The notes under the pieces were generated by a model. That model saw only the letters and a program-made list of their open reading frames with translations, had not been told where the DNA came from and ran no database searches. Below are positions 22,109-32,783 of a stretch of DNA of 64,000 bases, piece by piece. The stretch lies in NCBI GenBank assembly GCA_047967505.1, contig CM106538.1. One strand, written 5' to 3'. Positions within the stretch are counted from its first letter, which is position 1; the number at the start of each line of letters is the position of its first letter. The position numbers were made by a program, and so were the translations under genes. This DNA is from Dipteris shenzhenensis. Taxonomy: Eukaryota > Polypodiophyta > Polypodiopsida > Gleicheniales.

Positions 22109-23125
22109 TGTAACATGCAACAGTAATCTAATCGTGTAATTCACAGCAAACCTTCTTTAAACCTTTAGCGAGGAATTAGCTTTGTACACCATAGAGAGAG
22201 AAAGGAGATGAGGGTAGAGAGAGAGTAGAGTCGACAACCGATTGGGTCCCTGTACCCACTGAAAGAGCACGAAACGCGCTTCTGAAGAGCTCACAAGGCA
22301 CACCGACCAATACCGAGACCTTGATGCTATCCACACTGATGATGTAGGACGCTTTTGCAAGGCAAGGGAGACGCTTGTGCTGTCCACCGGAATGCAAGGT
22401 TACTGCGTGAGTGAGATGAGTGAAAGCTAGGAGTGATAGATCCTATAAGAGATCTGAGAGATGACTGAAATAAAGAGCTGAGAATAAGCTGTGTAAAACT
22501 GTAAGAGAACTGAAAAGGGCTGCTGAAACAGATCCCAAACCTTACTCCGTTCGGTGTCCTGACTCCCCGACTGATGCGCTGCAGGAACACCTTCCCAGAG
22601 GGCTGAACTGATGCCAAAGGCTGAGGCTGGTCAGAGGGCCACTAGGGTTGAGTGCCAGGCTGTTCAGAGGGGGCTGAGGAGGGGCTGTAGGAGGCTGAAA
22701 GAGGGGGGGAACTGAATGAGGAAAGAGGGTCTGGAGGCCCCCTATTTATAGGGCTTTTGGGGCTGGTTGGCTGGTCCCTTGGCCCCATAAAGGCAGCCCT
22801 AGGCCCCATAAATGGCAGCCTAAGGAGGGGTGCACGGTAGCGTATAAAAGCAGCCCTTCCCTTGCCATTCTCTTCACTTGTTCCAGCCCTGAGGGGGCCC
22901 AGAAGGGCTCCTATCCTAGGCTGGACCTAAACCTATCTCTAAACCTAAGACGGAAACACTACCCTACGGTTCTCCAGTGGGTACTAGTGAACAAGGACTA
23001 ATCTTCCAACTTGACCTGAGGCTGAGAGACTGACTTACGTAGCTTGTGCTTGACTGTCCCTGGACAAGGGCTCACAAAGGGGTCACAGCATACGACAAAA
23101 ACTCCTATTAGGGAACTATTACACA
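22109..23125 (-). repeat. 5' LTR of Gypsy element D
   Basis: About 1.02 kb bounded by TGTAAC at the left and ATTACACA at the right on the plus strand, so short inverted TGTAA/TTACA ends. The minus strand carries TATAAATAGG (22742-22750), a likely promoter TATA box, followed about 190 bases on by a CT-rich start region. No matching second LTR is in the window, so the element is truncated on the gag side. Confidence 0.6.
22742..22750 (-). promoter_or_regulatory. TATA box in LTR of element D
   Basis: Minus-strand TATAAATAG inside the 5' LTR, in the right orientation for the gag at 22061. Confidence 0.45.
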
Positions 23126-24230
23126 CTTGTCAAGTAACCAGTGTGATTTGCACCCAACTGCAGGGGTGCATGTGATACACAGATTTGCTCATCCTTGCTT
23201 GGCGCCTCATCTATCTTTTCACCCATCAAACCTGCTTCATTGTCACTGTTATGTAGGCTACTCTGAATATACGCATTTCTTCCATTAGTGTGCTGAACTG
23301 CCAGGGCATCATCTAGAGCAATGTATCGGTCTTGCAAACTGATATAACAGCCCCCTTGCTGTCCATATTTGTTTCCATCATGTGGGCTACTGCTTTTATT
23401 TGAGCAGCTATCCCAACATAACCCTTTTGTAATTGCAGCTGTAATAGCCTAGAAACAACCAGATTTTTGTCCTGCATATTGAGGCATCTTCCACGGCTTT
23501 GAAGCATGATTTAGCTGCATATTAGGGAGAGGCATAGCATGGCTGGGCTGCATAGCTCCTCTAGGCATCATAGCTCTAGGAGACTCTTTGGGTGGATCAA
23601 TATCCTTCCCATCCCCATCGTTTTGGTGCATAGGAGGAAGCATCGGCTGCTTTCCCATCGACTGCATTGCAATGTGCACAACCTCTCCGACCTTCTCACA
23701 AATTTGTTCGCCGATTTGCTGGCCCATCTGCTTCTCTGCCTCGGCTTGGGCCATGCTCTGAAGCATCACCGATGAAGCATCCATGAATTTAGCCCTTGTG
23801 CCATCATTGCAAAGCTAGGAGGTATACCCTTGGGTGCTACCAAGATGACAGCTTTTGGTTCTTGCTGTTCATAGCCATTTTAAGCTACTATTTTCATTAG
23901 AACACTTCTCCCCACAACATCCTTTAGTATTTGCAGCTGGAATCACTTGACAACGACCATAGTTTTGTCCAGCATCCAAAGGCATCATCCATGGCTTTAG
24001 AGCATGGTTTGGCTGCATGCCAGGGAGTGGCATAACATGGCTGGACTTCATTATAAGCATTGGCATAACTACATTCTCCCTAGATGTTGGGTGTCTATTG
24101 TTATAGGCTTGCATGGCCTTTGGCACCACTCCCCTCGGCATCATAGCTCCAACAACAGGTTGCTCTATGGCATTTGTATCTCGACATTTAATATACCTTT
24201 GTAAGACTAGAATAAGTCCAATCATACAAA
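23126..24230 (-). pseudogene. Duplicated Met/Pro/Gln-rich coding-like block, unknown
   Basis: Two related minus-strand segments encode the same pattern, AMMPRG... then MPLPxMQxNHAxKPWxMP and AGQ: one at about 24225-23869, one at about 23784-23449. Each ends in a Cys-containing stretch (KGCCGEKCSNE; KGLCWDSCSNK) after a stop in the second copy. The second is preceded by a helical segment (MGQQIGEQICEKVGEVVHIA). A third frame (23337-23119) adds an acidic tail. I do not recognise the family; an internally repeated host gene fragment or a retroelement linker are both possible. Confidence 0.4.
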
Positions 24231-24459
24231 TTTAGAATGAAAACAAGAAATAAAGAAGAAACAAAGCAGGTGACTTAAGCAAAAATAAACAAGCAACTCA
24301 AAAAACAAAAACTTCCAAAAAACTCTCTCTCTCTCTCTCTTATTTAAAACATAAAAAGCTAAATGGCCCTTTACACTTATGTCTCTTTTCTACAAAGAGG
24401 CAAAAATACATTTCTAACTTAGAAAGCACAAGTATACTCAAACAAACTCTCTTTTGAAA
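24231..24459. repeat. AT-rich spacer with short (CT)n microsatellite
   Basis: Contains CTCTCTCTCTCTCTCTCT near 24322-24341; otherwise nothing seen. Lies 3' of the Penelope-like RT on the minus strand. Confidence 0.5.
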
Positions 24460-26556
24460 CTAAAAGAAAAACGGGCTATTCAGCTCCCCGCTTTTTGTTT
24501 TCAGCTTATGTTCAATCATTCTAAACAAACCTAAGGCCGAAACACCATAGATAAAAGACTTCATATCTAAGAATGTGCGAACTTTTTTCATTATTTTCCT
24601 TGGATTATACCTCTTGTGTAATAGTAAAGTGATCAAATTACTACATTGAGTGATAAAAGACTCCTTAGTTGTACAAAGGCAGGAAAATCTATGGAATTGG
24701 GAAGAAATGACTCCATATTTTGCCAAATCAGAAATGTTTGAGTCAATGTGAGGCATTTTTATAATGTGTAAACCACTATATTCAGGTTGTTCACGTTTAT
24801 CGTAAATATCAACCTCTAATCCTATGGTAGATTGAGAAAGTCTAAGATCTAAGAAAACACAAGAATCCCCTCTTGAAGTGCAGTTCAGTTCACAAGAGTC
24901 ACGAGGATAGATTCCTTCTCCAAAAGCTCTAGCATCTTTGTACATAAAGTCTTGAAAGTTAGGAACATCTGGTACAAATAAATCATCTATAAAACGCCTA
25001 ACTTGACTAAGCTTATGTAAAATGATAGGGCAGGTATTGATAGAAATAAGACGTTGCATAAACTCAAATTCATAAGTGAAAAGATAAAAGTTTGCTAAAA
25101 AGACGGCACAATTAGTGCCCATGGGGATTCCTATATTTATATGCTCATAAATTTACATGATGGGAGGTCTCAGAAATGGAGAGTATCCCAAAGATCAGAA
25201 AAAAATATTCAAAACCAAAACCTTGTTTTCCCCATACGTGTGCCCTACCACTGAGCAATAGAGTAATAGCATGTCCCATGTTTGTTATAATAATACTATA
25301 AGAGGCCCCTCATCCCCCTCCCCCTTTGGTATGTCCTTTCCTCTTTAATGCCCCCCCTCCCCAATCTCACGTCCCTCCCTCTTTAATGCTACTACCTTTG
25401 TGTATCTTTTCTTTTTAGAACCTATGTCATGATCTGTTTTCTCAACTTTTAGCACTTTGCATCTATCTTTGTCAAATCTCAGCTTGAAAACTTCAGCCAC
25501 TAGCTTTTCAATTCTAAACTTCAGGTCTTCCAGCTCAATCTTTGTGTAAAGCGTGGTAAAATCATAGGTTTGAAGGAGAATAGGAGACTCTTTTTCCTGA
25601 ATGCTTCGAGAGGAATTAAAAAATTTTACAACAGGAATCACTCCTACAGAGTCATTTAAAATCCAGCTTGAGTTCGAGGGGACATCTGCCTCTTTTAATA
25701 AGTCCCTCCAAAGTTCATGGACACTAGGCAACATGGCTTTGAAGCAGTAGCTTAGCCATTTAGAGACATTCGTCGAAGTAGTCCAAGCAGCTGCAATAAA
25801 TCTTGGCTTTTTTGGAGTTTTGTGAAACTTCCAAGCAGCACAAAGAAAAGGTATGCTTGAATTGCAAACAAACCCAGAAGACTTGCAAAAACTCTGATGT
25901 TTTGAGATCAAATCCTTTTGAGAAACTAAGGCGGGGATGTAAGTTTTGGCAGATGAGTTCACTTCTCTCAAAAGACATTCTAAGTAAAAATTTTTGCAAA
26001 TAAAAACAAAGTTATTGGAACATTTGTCCACATAAGAAATGACGAAATTCCTATGGAATTTTCGAAGAAGAGTTTCATCTTCTTTAGAAAGATGGTTACT
26101 TTTCTTTGAGCAAATAATCGAAGGGACTTCTTCTAGTTTCAAAGCAACTTTCTTCAAAATCTTCCCTTTCCATTCTGATAAGATATTTTTAACTCCTAAA
26201 CAATCTTCTAATTGCAAAACAAACTTTGAGATTCCCTTATCGATAGCTTTTAAAAGGCAAGACTCTTTAAAAGAGTACAATCGAAATTTCGTGCCTTTCA
26301 TGAAAAGGTCTCTTAGGTTACTAGAAAGCAAAATTGAGGTATCAGTTGTGACTACATGTCCTAAATCAGCATCAATAAAGCTTTGGAATCTCTTACTTTT
26401 ACAACAACAAGGTTCTTTAAGGATAGAAGATTTTGAATGCTCTGAAAGCCTTTTACCTATCTCTCCATAGTTGAAAGCCTTTTGTCCTAAAGTTTTTACA
26501 TACTTCCAAGCTACTACTAGATGCTCCAAATTCTTCTCACAAATTAAGGGAGAGAA
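24460..26556 (-). pseudogene. Penelope-like reverse transcriptase
   Basis: Two same-frame blocks. The first (26556-25345) has KEPCCCKS, DADLGHVVTTDTSIL, FMKGTKFR, NFVFICKNFYLE, WKFHKTPKKPRFIAA and RT motif A TYDFTTLYTKIEL. The second (25122-24460) has motif B MGTNCAVFLANFYLFTYEF, motif C RRFIDDLFV with the two catalytic aspartates, then VFLDLRLS and VDIYDKREQPEY. The 220 bases between them have stops in this frame, are pyrimidine-rich and carry a tRNA-like box; they could be an insertion or an intron. Catalytic residues are kept. Family role: target-primed reverse transcription by an RT related to telomerase. Confidence 0.78.
25240..25270 (-). other. tRNA A-box-like sequence
   Basis: Minus strand TTGCTCAGTGGTAGGGCA matches a tRNA D-arm / pol III A box closely. 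About 25 bases on, GGTTTTGAATA is only loosely like a B box. No cloverleaf could be drawn, so this is a relic or chance match inside the broken part of the Penelope-like RT. Confidence 0.25.
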
Positions 26557-27016
26557 TCCATTACTTCAAGAGACTTCAAAATGGAGTTTAAGCCTATCTT
26601 GTCAAGTGAGGGAGAAGTAAAAATACAAATCAAGAGTTCCTTATTTAGATAGACTTCTTTGCTTTGAAAGGAAGCTTTTACTTTTACTAAGCTTTAAGTT
26701 GTATATAATGGAGTTTATTTAGATTCAAATCCTCAAAAGAGAAGTTTTCCAAGGTGTATTGAAGTTTAAAAAGAACTTTGACATTATATTTTTCAAAAAA
26801 TTTTATTGAAAAAAGACCCAGTGACATTAATCTATCTAGGTAGAGTAGTCTTCTTTTGTAGTCTCGAGAAGCAAAAACTCTTGGAACTGAGGAAGTTAAA
26901 GGAACTAAAGGAGGAGGAAGTGGAGGAAGAGGAAGTGAGGGAGGCAACTCACGAACTACATGTGAGATTGCAGGAGAGCTAGGACAACCTCGTAACATAA
27001 CTTTAGGTTTCCATAC

Positions 27017-27214
27017 GATGTTAGCATATGACATTGTTGTTAAATCTAACAGCTTAATATGTAAGGTACAACCACCATCATATATATACCGACCATGCAA
27101 GGTGTTTCGTGTTTGCAATGCACTAGCTTGTGAGGCAAAATGCATTTCAGCTTGGAGTCCACCTAAAACTTGATGCATAACAATCTTCTCAATAAGCCCA
27201 AAAGGCAAAAATAC
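27017..27214 (-). pseudogene. PTB-like RRM exon fragment
   Basis: Minus-strand segment with acceptor TTTGACAG|G at 27215 and donor CATC|GTATGG at 27017. It encodes VFLPFGLIEKIVMHQ, LQAEMHFASQASALQTRN, LHGRYIYDGGCTLHIKLLD. This follows the RRM of polypyrimidine-tract-binding proteins (VFSPFGFVEKIV..., ALQGRNIYDGCCQLDI). It is a lone exon between a gag fragment and the Penelope-like element, inside another gene's intron. Either an element captured it or a PTB-like gene was broken here. Confidence 0.65.
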
Positions 27215-27344
27215 CTGTCAAATGCATGCAGGTGTGCTGGATTGCTATCAATAAATACATGTCTCACAACTTGAAATGTGATGGAGCGGCTCGAAAGAAA
27301 GGGCGATGAAGAGGCTTCGAAATGTAGCTCAAAAGAGCCTAAAC

Positions 27345-27776
27345 GGGGCACTGGGCAGCTATATGTCCCTCTTTTCCACATCTAAAGCATTTCCCATCTC
27401 TGCGAAATTCAGCTATCTGTTCAAGAGTGAATGGGGATTTGCCTTTATATGACTTTGAAAACTGAGTACCCCTCGGCTTCTGAGGCTGAAACCCTTTCTT
27501 TTCAACCTTGGGATACTCTTTCTTTTCTGATTTTGAAAAATCAGTTTTCTTCCTTTCAACACCTCCTGCATGCAAGGATAGTATTGTGGATGGATCTTGT
27601 AACGGCACAAGACTAGCCACTGAAGCTGAATGCATAAGGTCTTGAATGTTCTTTGCTCCCAAAGCATTCACTACTGCCTGAATTCTTGGACTGAGACCTG
27701 CTCTATACTTTCTCATTTGGGTTCCTTTGGAGATCTTTTTGAAGGGTGCAACCTGCAAATAAGCATCCCAAAACTC
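27345..27776 (-). mobile_element. Gypsy B-family gag fragment
   Basis: Encodes EFWDAYLQVAPFKKISKGTQ, QAVVNALGAKNIQDLMHSAS and the knuckle CFRCGKEGHIAAQC. It is nearly identical to the gag at 48.35-48.79 kb of element B but is cut off on both sides, with no LTR next to it. Confidence 0.85.
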
Positions 27777-28452
27777 TTCCAGGCAGCCCATGACAGCCGG
27801 CGTGGTGAAGCACGGCGATAGGGCGGCACAAGGACGTGGCTACAGGGACCTTGACGCAAGGGCATGGCGATGGCGACGGCGACAGGCGACAGATGGGCAG
27901 CTCAAGGCTTCACAACGTCGCGGGAGATGGTGGAGTATTGCGACAACGGGAGGGGAGCACAACCACGACGGGGAAACAATAGCAGGGCCGGATGGAAATC
28001 CAATGAGACAGCAAGGTTCAGCTGATCGTTATCTGTTTGGGGCCGATAAAATGTTGTTATTGATCTGGTCGTTTCGTCGTCAATCCCGGTTGTGCTGAGG
28101 GTTGTCCGCTTGATCCTACAGTCCACTATAGGGTGGTCCGTCTAGTTAGCGCCCATCTATGTTAGCTGCTGGTAGAGGTTCCCCAAAGGATGTGCCATCC
28201 TAGTCCTTTGGCCGGTGAGGTGTCCTATCCCCAGGCACTCCTCCAAGCGTATGCAAACGCCCACATCTAGTCTTCATTGCTCATAGCTTTTGGACAAACA
28301 GATGTCAACAAGATGTGACATCGATTCCCTGTCAACGCCGTCTGGCCAGGGTCTTGGTCCTAGACTGCTTGCTTGCACGTTGGCACGATGGTACAGCATG
28401 ACTCATAGGCTTCCTTCATTTACTGCAATAGGGTACAAGGCCCAAGGAAAGT
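27777..28452. other. Unassigned GC-richer stretch
   Basis: No coding region supported. It lies on the leader side of the primer-site-like motif at 28453 and may be an untranslated leader of a decayed LTR element. Confidence 0.35.
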
Positions 28453-28464
28453 GCTCTAATACCA
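28453..28464 (-). other. Primer-binding-site-like TGGTATTAGAGC
   Basis: Minus strand TGGTATTAGAGC differs by one base from the tRNA-Met primer site used by the other elements here. Sequence to its right (28465-28780) would be the LTR: it has a (GA)n tract at 28540-28610 and a minus-strand TATATAAG box at 28695-28703. Confidence 0.5.
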
Positions 28465-28779
28465 ATGCAATGCAAGAGACAAGGGCATATTGGAGGAGGG
28501 AGAGATGGGAAGAGGGAGAAGGTTGAGAAGAGTGGGAAGGGGAAAGAGGGGGAGGAAGAGAGAGATTGGGAGAGAAGGGAGAGGGATAGAGAGAGATTGA
28601 GAGAGAGAGTGTAGGCAGCGCTAGGAGGAAGGAGGTGGGAGTAGATAGTATTAGATGTCATATCAAAAGTCTGTACAAAGGGTGGGGAGGTGGACTTATA
28701 TAGTCTCCCTCCACACTATCTCCTTTTTGCCCTCTCTAGGCCTGAACATCCCCTAGAGGAATAAGCCTAACCCTCACTA

Positions 28780-29190
28780 ACTTGGCCCAATCTTGGCCTT
28801 CATTACAAGTTGAATCTCTAGGTTTTGAATACTGGTTTGATTCCCCATCTTGTGCTGACCTTTCAATATGTTCCAAGCCTCATTGGCCTTGACGTCTGCT
28901 GAATCAAAATGACAATAGAATCACTTACACCGGTAACAATAGTACATATTGCATCTATGTTTCTACGTCTCCAACTACCTAGAAGAGTTACACCCGGAGG
29001 GATCATGTTGCCGGCATTGCTTGGGCCCAGTGTTGTGACTAGTTCTGGATCCCCAATCCTAGAACCATATCCAAGAGCTCGTATGCATCCAATATAGTGC
29101 TAATCTTGAACTTCTACAGTGTGTAACTGGTCCCATCAAGCTTGCCTTCAGTGAAGGCGGGTGGATGATTTCGCATGATCTACACTCAAG
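28780..29190 (-). pseudogene. Ty1/Copia gag remnant (UBN2/DUF4219-like)
   Basis: Minus strand from about 29190: MRNHPPAFTEGKLDGTSYT, a stop, KFKISTILDAYELLDMVLG, the pattern of a Copia gag N terminus (KLDGTNYTLWK...). After stops comes DVKANEAWNILKGQHKMGN, the next part of that domain. No pol remains. A TGGTATCAGTGC motif at about 29290-29301 upstream is a plausible primer site. Confidence 0.65.
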
Positions 29191-29732
29191 TCACTGTTGG
29201 GGCTGCTGGAATGCTTGTAGCTCTCACTCCAAATGTTTTCTGTTACAGAGAGCTCCTTGTACTTGCACTACTGTTGTTACTTAAAGCACCTATGCACTGA
29301 TACCATGAAAGAAAATGGGAAGCAATGGAGGATGACAACGAAATGCAAGTACACAATAGAAAAATGGAGAGGATAAAAATGCTGATATACCAAAACAGTT
29401 GATACAACTGAAATGCTAGTGCTGTCCACCCATGCGCTCTCAAAAGAGAGCTTAGATGGTGATCTGGACAGATGCTAGACACAGATGGTGAGCACTGAAG
29501 ATCGGAGATTACTCAAGGCAAGAGGGGTGACTATTATATAGTGTGCCATGTGGGTTTGACCCCTGGCCAACGACAGATCCTTTAGAAGTGTTGCATGAAA
29601 TATATTATCTCTAAGTGTTTGAGATTTGTCTTTGGGCTGTGTAGGTGAGCATGCAAGCAATGGGAGAAGACCCACAAAAATGGCTTTGATACCATTAAGG
29701 ATGAAAGGAGCTAGAAGGGGGAAAGGAGAGAG
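29191..29732. other. Copia leader/LTR-like remnant
   Basis: No coding region. Contains two degenerate TGGTATCA motifs on the minus strand (about 29290 and 29688), suggesting decayed LTR element leaders. Nothing else seen. Confidence 0.35.
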
Positions 29733-29790
29733 AAACAAACAAACAAACAAACGTTTATTAACGACCGTGGAAGGCCACAAAAGCATATGA
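29733..29790 (-). mobile_element. LINE 3' end with (GTTT)n tail
   Basis: On the minus strand GTGG-CCTT-CCAC, CG, TTAATAAACG, then five GTTT repeats. The layout (stem-loop, TTAATAAAC, tetranucleotide tail) matches the second LINE family's ends at 13191 and 58645 although the bases differ. Probably a short copy of a sister family. Confidence 0.5.
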
Positions 29791-29894
29791 AACCAAAGAA
29801 CTGAATTCCCACATAACCAAGGGCCTCATGATATCAACATATGTAATTGGTTGCAGACCTCATGAGTTATACACACAATACACAATGTATACAC

Positions 29895-30090
29895 AAATAT
29901 TTGGGAGAGGGCTAAGGCAAGCAACAGCAAGTTGCAGATATATGCTTGCAGACCTTTAGTCAAGACATCCTGTTTTCCATTGGCGAGCATAATCTCAATA
30001 ATCGCAATGCTGCACCTTGGCCTTTTGCTAGATAGGGCAGGGACTAATTGCTGCTCCCTCAACCTATTTGTAATAATAGGGAATTCAAAT
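29895..30090 (-). CDS. WASHC4: WASHC4 (SWIP) probable exon
   Basis: Acceptor TGATGCTAG|A at 30091 matches the phase-2 end of the previous exon. The exon runs 65 codons to a possible donor ATATTT|GTGTAT. It encodes RFEFPIITNRLREQ, then DVLTKGLQAYICNLLLLALA, which resembles the SWIP segment [20 protein letters not shown]. Length and phase fit, but the donor is weak and the first half aligns poorly, so the boundaries are provisional. Confidence 0.5.
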
Positions 30091-30353
30091 CTAGCATCAA
30101 GATTGCCTCCTTTAATCTGACAATGCTTTGAGACATTTATAAATAATATTTTCCTATTTTAACCCTTCAGCACTCTCCTTTTCCATCTTTCTCTCCCCTT
30201 CGCTCCGGCCCCAGTCATCTCTGCTGATTTGCTTGAGCTACTACTTAAAACAATACAGCTACAATGACTTCTCTAGGGCTTTTCAGCAAAATATATCCTT
30301 AAGAATTGCAGCTCATGTAAAAATGTGATTATGATGAAGGAAGGCAAACAAAC

Positions 30354-30573
30354 CTGACAAGAGTATCATCTAAAGCTGTTAGATAATTAGTCCTGACAGC
30401 AGCAGCCTCCTTTCTAGATTCCTTGAGAACGGGCCATGAAAGCACCCATGGTGGTGAATGAAATGTTAGCAAGTCCAAGGGCTGTAACTTGATGTTGCAG
30501 TAGATATGAAGCATTGGTGCACGTTGTATAACCTCTGCAATGACTTTTCCCAGCTTCCGCTCTGGGCTCTCCG
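30354..30573 (-). CDS. WASHC4: WASHC4 (SWIP) exon
   Basis: Acceptor GGCAG|CG completes the phase-1 codon from the previous exon; donor GTCAG|GTTTGT ends in phase 2. It encodes ESPERKLGKVIAEVIQRAPM, then a segment with HIYCNIKLQPLDLLTF and KESRKEAAAVRTNYLTALDD. This matches the order of SWIP residues KKFYKSLLDICKKVPAITL, ...NIIWFPDNFLI..., and the following basic helix. The role is in the WASH complex, which activates Arp2/3 on endosomes. Intron to the previous exon is 120 bp. Confidence 0.72.
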
Positions 30574-30693
30574 CTGCCTTGCCATGGAAGTTGCACTTGA
30601 GTTATGGTGGTGGTCCTCTTTAGCAGGAGCTGCAGCTAGAATCAAGTATCCTAACTACAGAAGCCACTTCTGCTTACAATCAAAAGCACATAC

Positions 30694-30774
30694 CACACAT
30701 CCAAGCATGAAAGATAAAAACTGCAAGAAGCCCGACCAAACATACACGATCGTTGGGTATTTCTTTCAATGTGT
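30694..30774 (-). CDS. WASHC4: WASHC4 (SWIP) exon, small
   Basis: 81 bp, acceptor TGTGCAG|A, donor ATGTGTG|GTATGT, phase 1 at both ends. It encodes TLKEIPNDRVCLVGLLAVFI and FHAWMC. In SWIP the same place reads DKYVGICGLFVLHFQIF. Small exon size makes the call depend on its two neighbours, with which phase agrees. Confidence 0.65.
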
Positions 30775-30862
30775 CTGCACACAGTCAACAAAGAACAAAT
30801 CTTAATGCGCTGCCATGACCTGGCAAACTTCAAATAGCTTGAGGAACATATCAAGATCTGAC

Positions 30863-30986
30863 CTAGACGGGAAAGAATGTGTGTAAACCCTTCACGTAGA
30901 CAGAAAGAGATTTCCTCTAGACAGTGACGATTAGACTTAAGCTTCTCCATCTGTGGATGTCCTAAAAAGTCCTCCTTCAGACATCT
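30863..30986 (-). CDS. WASHC4: WASHC4 (SWIP) exon after the 32-kb intron
   Basis: Acceptor TTTGTGACAG|A at 30987 (phase 0, as required by the exon ending at 62987), donor CGTCTAG|GTCAG in phase 1. It encodes RCLKEDFLGHPQMEKLKSNR, then CLEEISFCLREGFTHILSRL. SWIP has CIEQQFDSLNG... then EFAHSIRSIFANVEAKLG at this point. This is the first exon on the far side of the Helitron-filled intron. Confidence 0.7.
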
Positions 30987-31613
30987 CTGTCACAAATAAG
31001 GAAATCCTGTTAGAACAACAGGGAGATTGAACGTAATCATTTGACACAATGTACAAAAGAGCATTCCAGCCCTACATTCGTGTTTTCATGAAGATTACAA
31101 GAAATCAAGTCTGCATGTCTCTGTGATAGTGCCCAGAACATCATATTCGTCGCAGCCGATGCAATTAGATCAGCTACTTGGTATTTTGAACCTACCATTG
31201 GAGACGTCGACTACTACAAATTAGGTCGACATGCCAAGCTGCCCACCTCTGATTCTAGCTGCCTTGACCTATCCCGCTGATTTGGGGACTCTGAGAGTGT
31301 ACCCAACCAAGCACCCGTAGGATTTGCGTATTGTGCCCATCCCTGTGTGTTGTCTCTGCAAGCTTATGTTCTAGCGTGGGCAGCTTGTTGTACAACAAAG
31401 TCATCATCCCCCAAGAAGGAAACGAAGGCTATGCGCTAGTTAAAGAAGATCCGTAGGGATGAACCGGCCCATGAGGTTGCCAAAACCGAATGCCTTAGGT
31501 TGTGTTATAAAAGAAGCGCTACTTCGCCATTTCGTCTATGCAATCCGCAATGTGCAACTTCTACTGTTTTGCTTTCCTTGTGCACTCTGTTTTCCTTGAA
31601 GACCTTATTTGCC

Positions 31614-32783
31614 ATGGCAGATACACTGAAGGTTGTTTCTAAAGATAGACCAGAGGGGAGCGGAGATTTGATGGACACGAGTAGTGGGGAATTCGAGAGA
31701 GGTTTTTCTTGATTCACGTTCTCTTTTTTCTTTTCCAATTACCGATCCAAACGTCTACTCTCTACATATTATTTCCGTCTGGTTTCTTCTTTCTTTTGCG
31801 AAGCTGATGCTGGGTGGTTGCAGGCTTGATAAATATGGCGGAGTCTCATAAAATCTGCACAGATGATGCCCGTTTGATTCTGCGCGGTGAGGATGAAAGC
31901 CTTCTTTATTTCCGGTCGTATTCACAATACCGATTCTTACTGGCATGCTTATCGAATGTAGTTTTTGCTTGGTGTTGTAGAGGAAATCGACGATCTAAGC
32001 TGATCGATTGCGAAAGTGCAAAGGAACCAATAAAACTATGCGCGGCAGAGCAAAAGCCAAAAACCCAAGGTGCTCATTTCTCCACTTTTCTTTCCGCGTT
32101 GTCATTTTGGCACGTCAAATGATAGCTTTTATAACACCAGACTGCCAATGTAACTAACTAGAGAGAATGAAAGAATTGAGGTACTATGCACGAGAATATT
32201 GACAGGCTTCATCTTGACGAAAATCAATTTCTGATATGGAACTTTTATCGTCTACCGTTATGCTTCGGTCCTGTGAAGATGCTATTATAGAAGAGGGATT
32301 TTTAAAGGCATCCCTTCATAGTACGAGGCTGAAAAAACAGGATTCTAAAACAAATGAAGGTATTAGTTTAAATACGGCCTGCATTGATTTCGTTAACTTC
32401 TCTATTGCCTTCTGTTTTCTGAACCCTCCCTCCCTTCTTAATCTTCTCATAGATCTTGGTCCACCAATGAGCGATGCAGTCCACGTTCTTGCACAACAGG
32501 TGTGGTTTCAGCTTCTGGTGTTTGTCGCATTAGAACAACTCAGCCTCGTCCATCATCAAGCACACATATGCCTTTGGATTTGGCTCCAATCGGAGTGGGT
32601 GCTATTCACAAGAACACCAAGAAAAACTTAAAGACTGCCTTCTACGCGGCTGCGAAGCAAGCATGTGCTGAAGGTAGTGTTTATTGGCTTTTCAACATTG
32701 TTTGACTCTTACGCCTTATACTCATGTTTTTTTCCATATCTCCAGTTCGCCAAAGAGTACGTGAGAAGGGCTGCAACATTAGG
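31614..32783 (+). CDS. RPA-like gene of the Helitron, 5' exons
   Basis: A TATAAAAG box at about 31505 precedes ATG 31614 (GCCATGG). Candidate exons with consensus splice sites: 31614-31701 (MADTLKVVSKDRPEGSGDLM...), 31824-31886 (NMAESHKICTDDARLILR), 32453-32673 (PLDLAPIGVGAIHKNTKKNL, TAFYAAAKQACAE) and 32746-32783 (RQRVREKGCNIR). The first two agree in phase, as do the last two; between them an exon may be missing. This N-terminal part has no domain I recognise. It is assigned to the RPA-like gene only because the OB-fold-like part follows directly. Confidence 0.45.

Larger units (their letters stand above)
24460..26990 (-). mobile_element. Penelope-like retroelement (CxC-motif type)
   Basis: Minus-strand element with the reverse transcriptase of Penelope-like elements (PLEs). 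Its order is a proline-rich and helical leader (about 26980-26690), the CCC/CxC motif, GHVVTTD, then the RT. The CxC motif between N-terminal region and RT is the hallmark described for the Naiad/Chlamys clade, where a GIY-YIG endonuclease should lie upstream. I see no convincing GIY-YIG domain; upstream sequence is instead a PTB-like exon. No pseudo-LTR was found. It sits in the 20.5-kb WASHC4 intron, same strand as the gene. Confidence 0.7.

Noticed and set aside
25240-25270. A tRNA gene
   Set aside because: Only the D-arm-like box is good; no acceptor stem, anticodon arm or proper B box could be drawn.
27163-27381. Upstream extension of the PTB-like exon (ITFQVVRHVFIDSNP)
   Set aside because: It is in a different frame from the RRM and the splice acceptor at 27215 explains the start; no RRM match upstream.
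28416-28661. Ser/Leu-rich small protein at the GA tract
   Set aside because: It is a frame through a (GA)n microsatellite in an LTR-like region.
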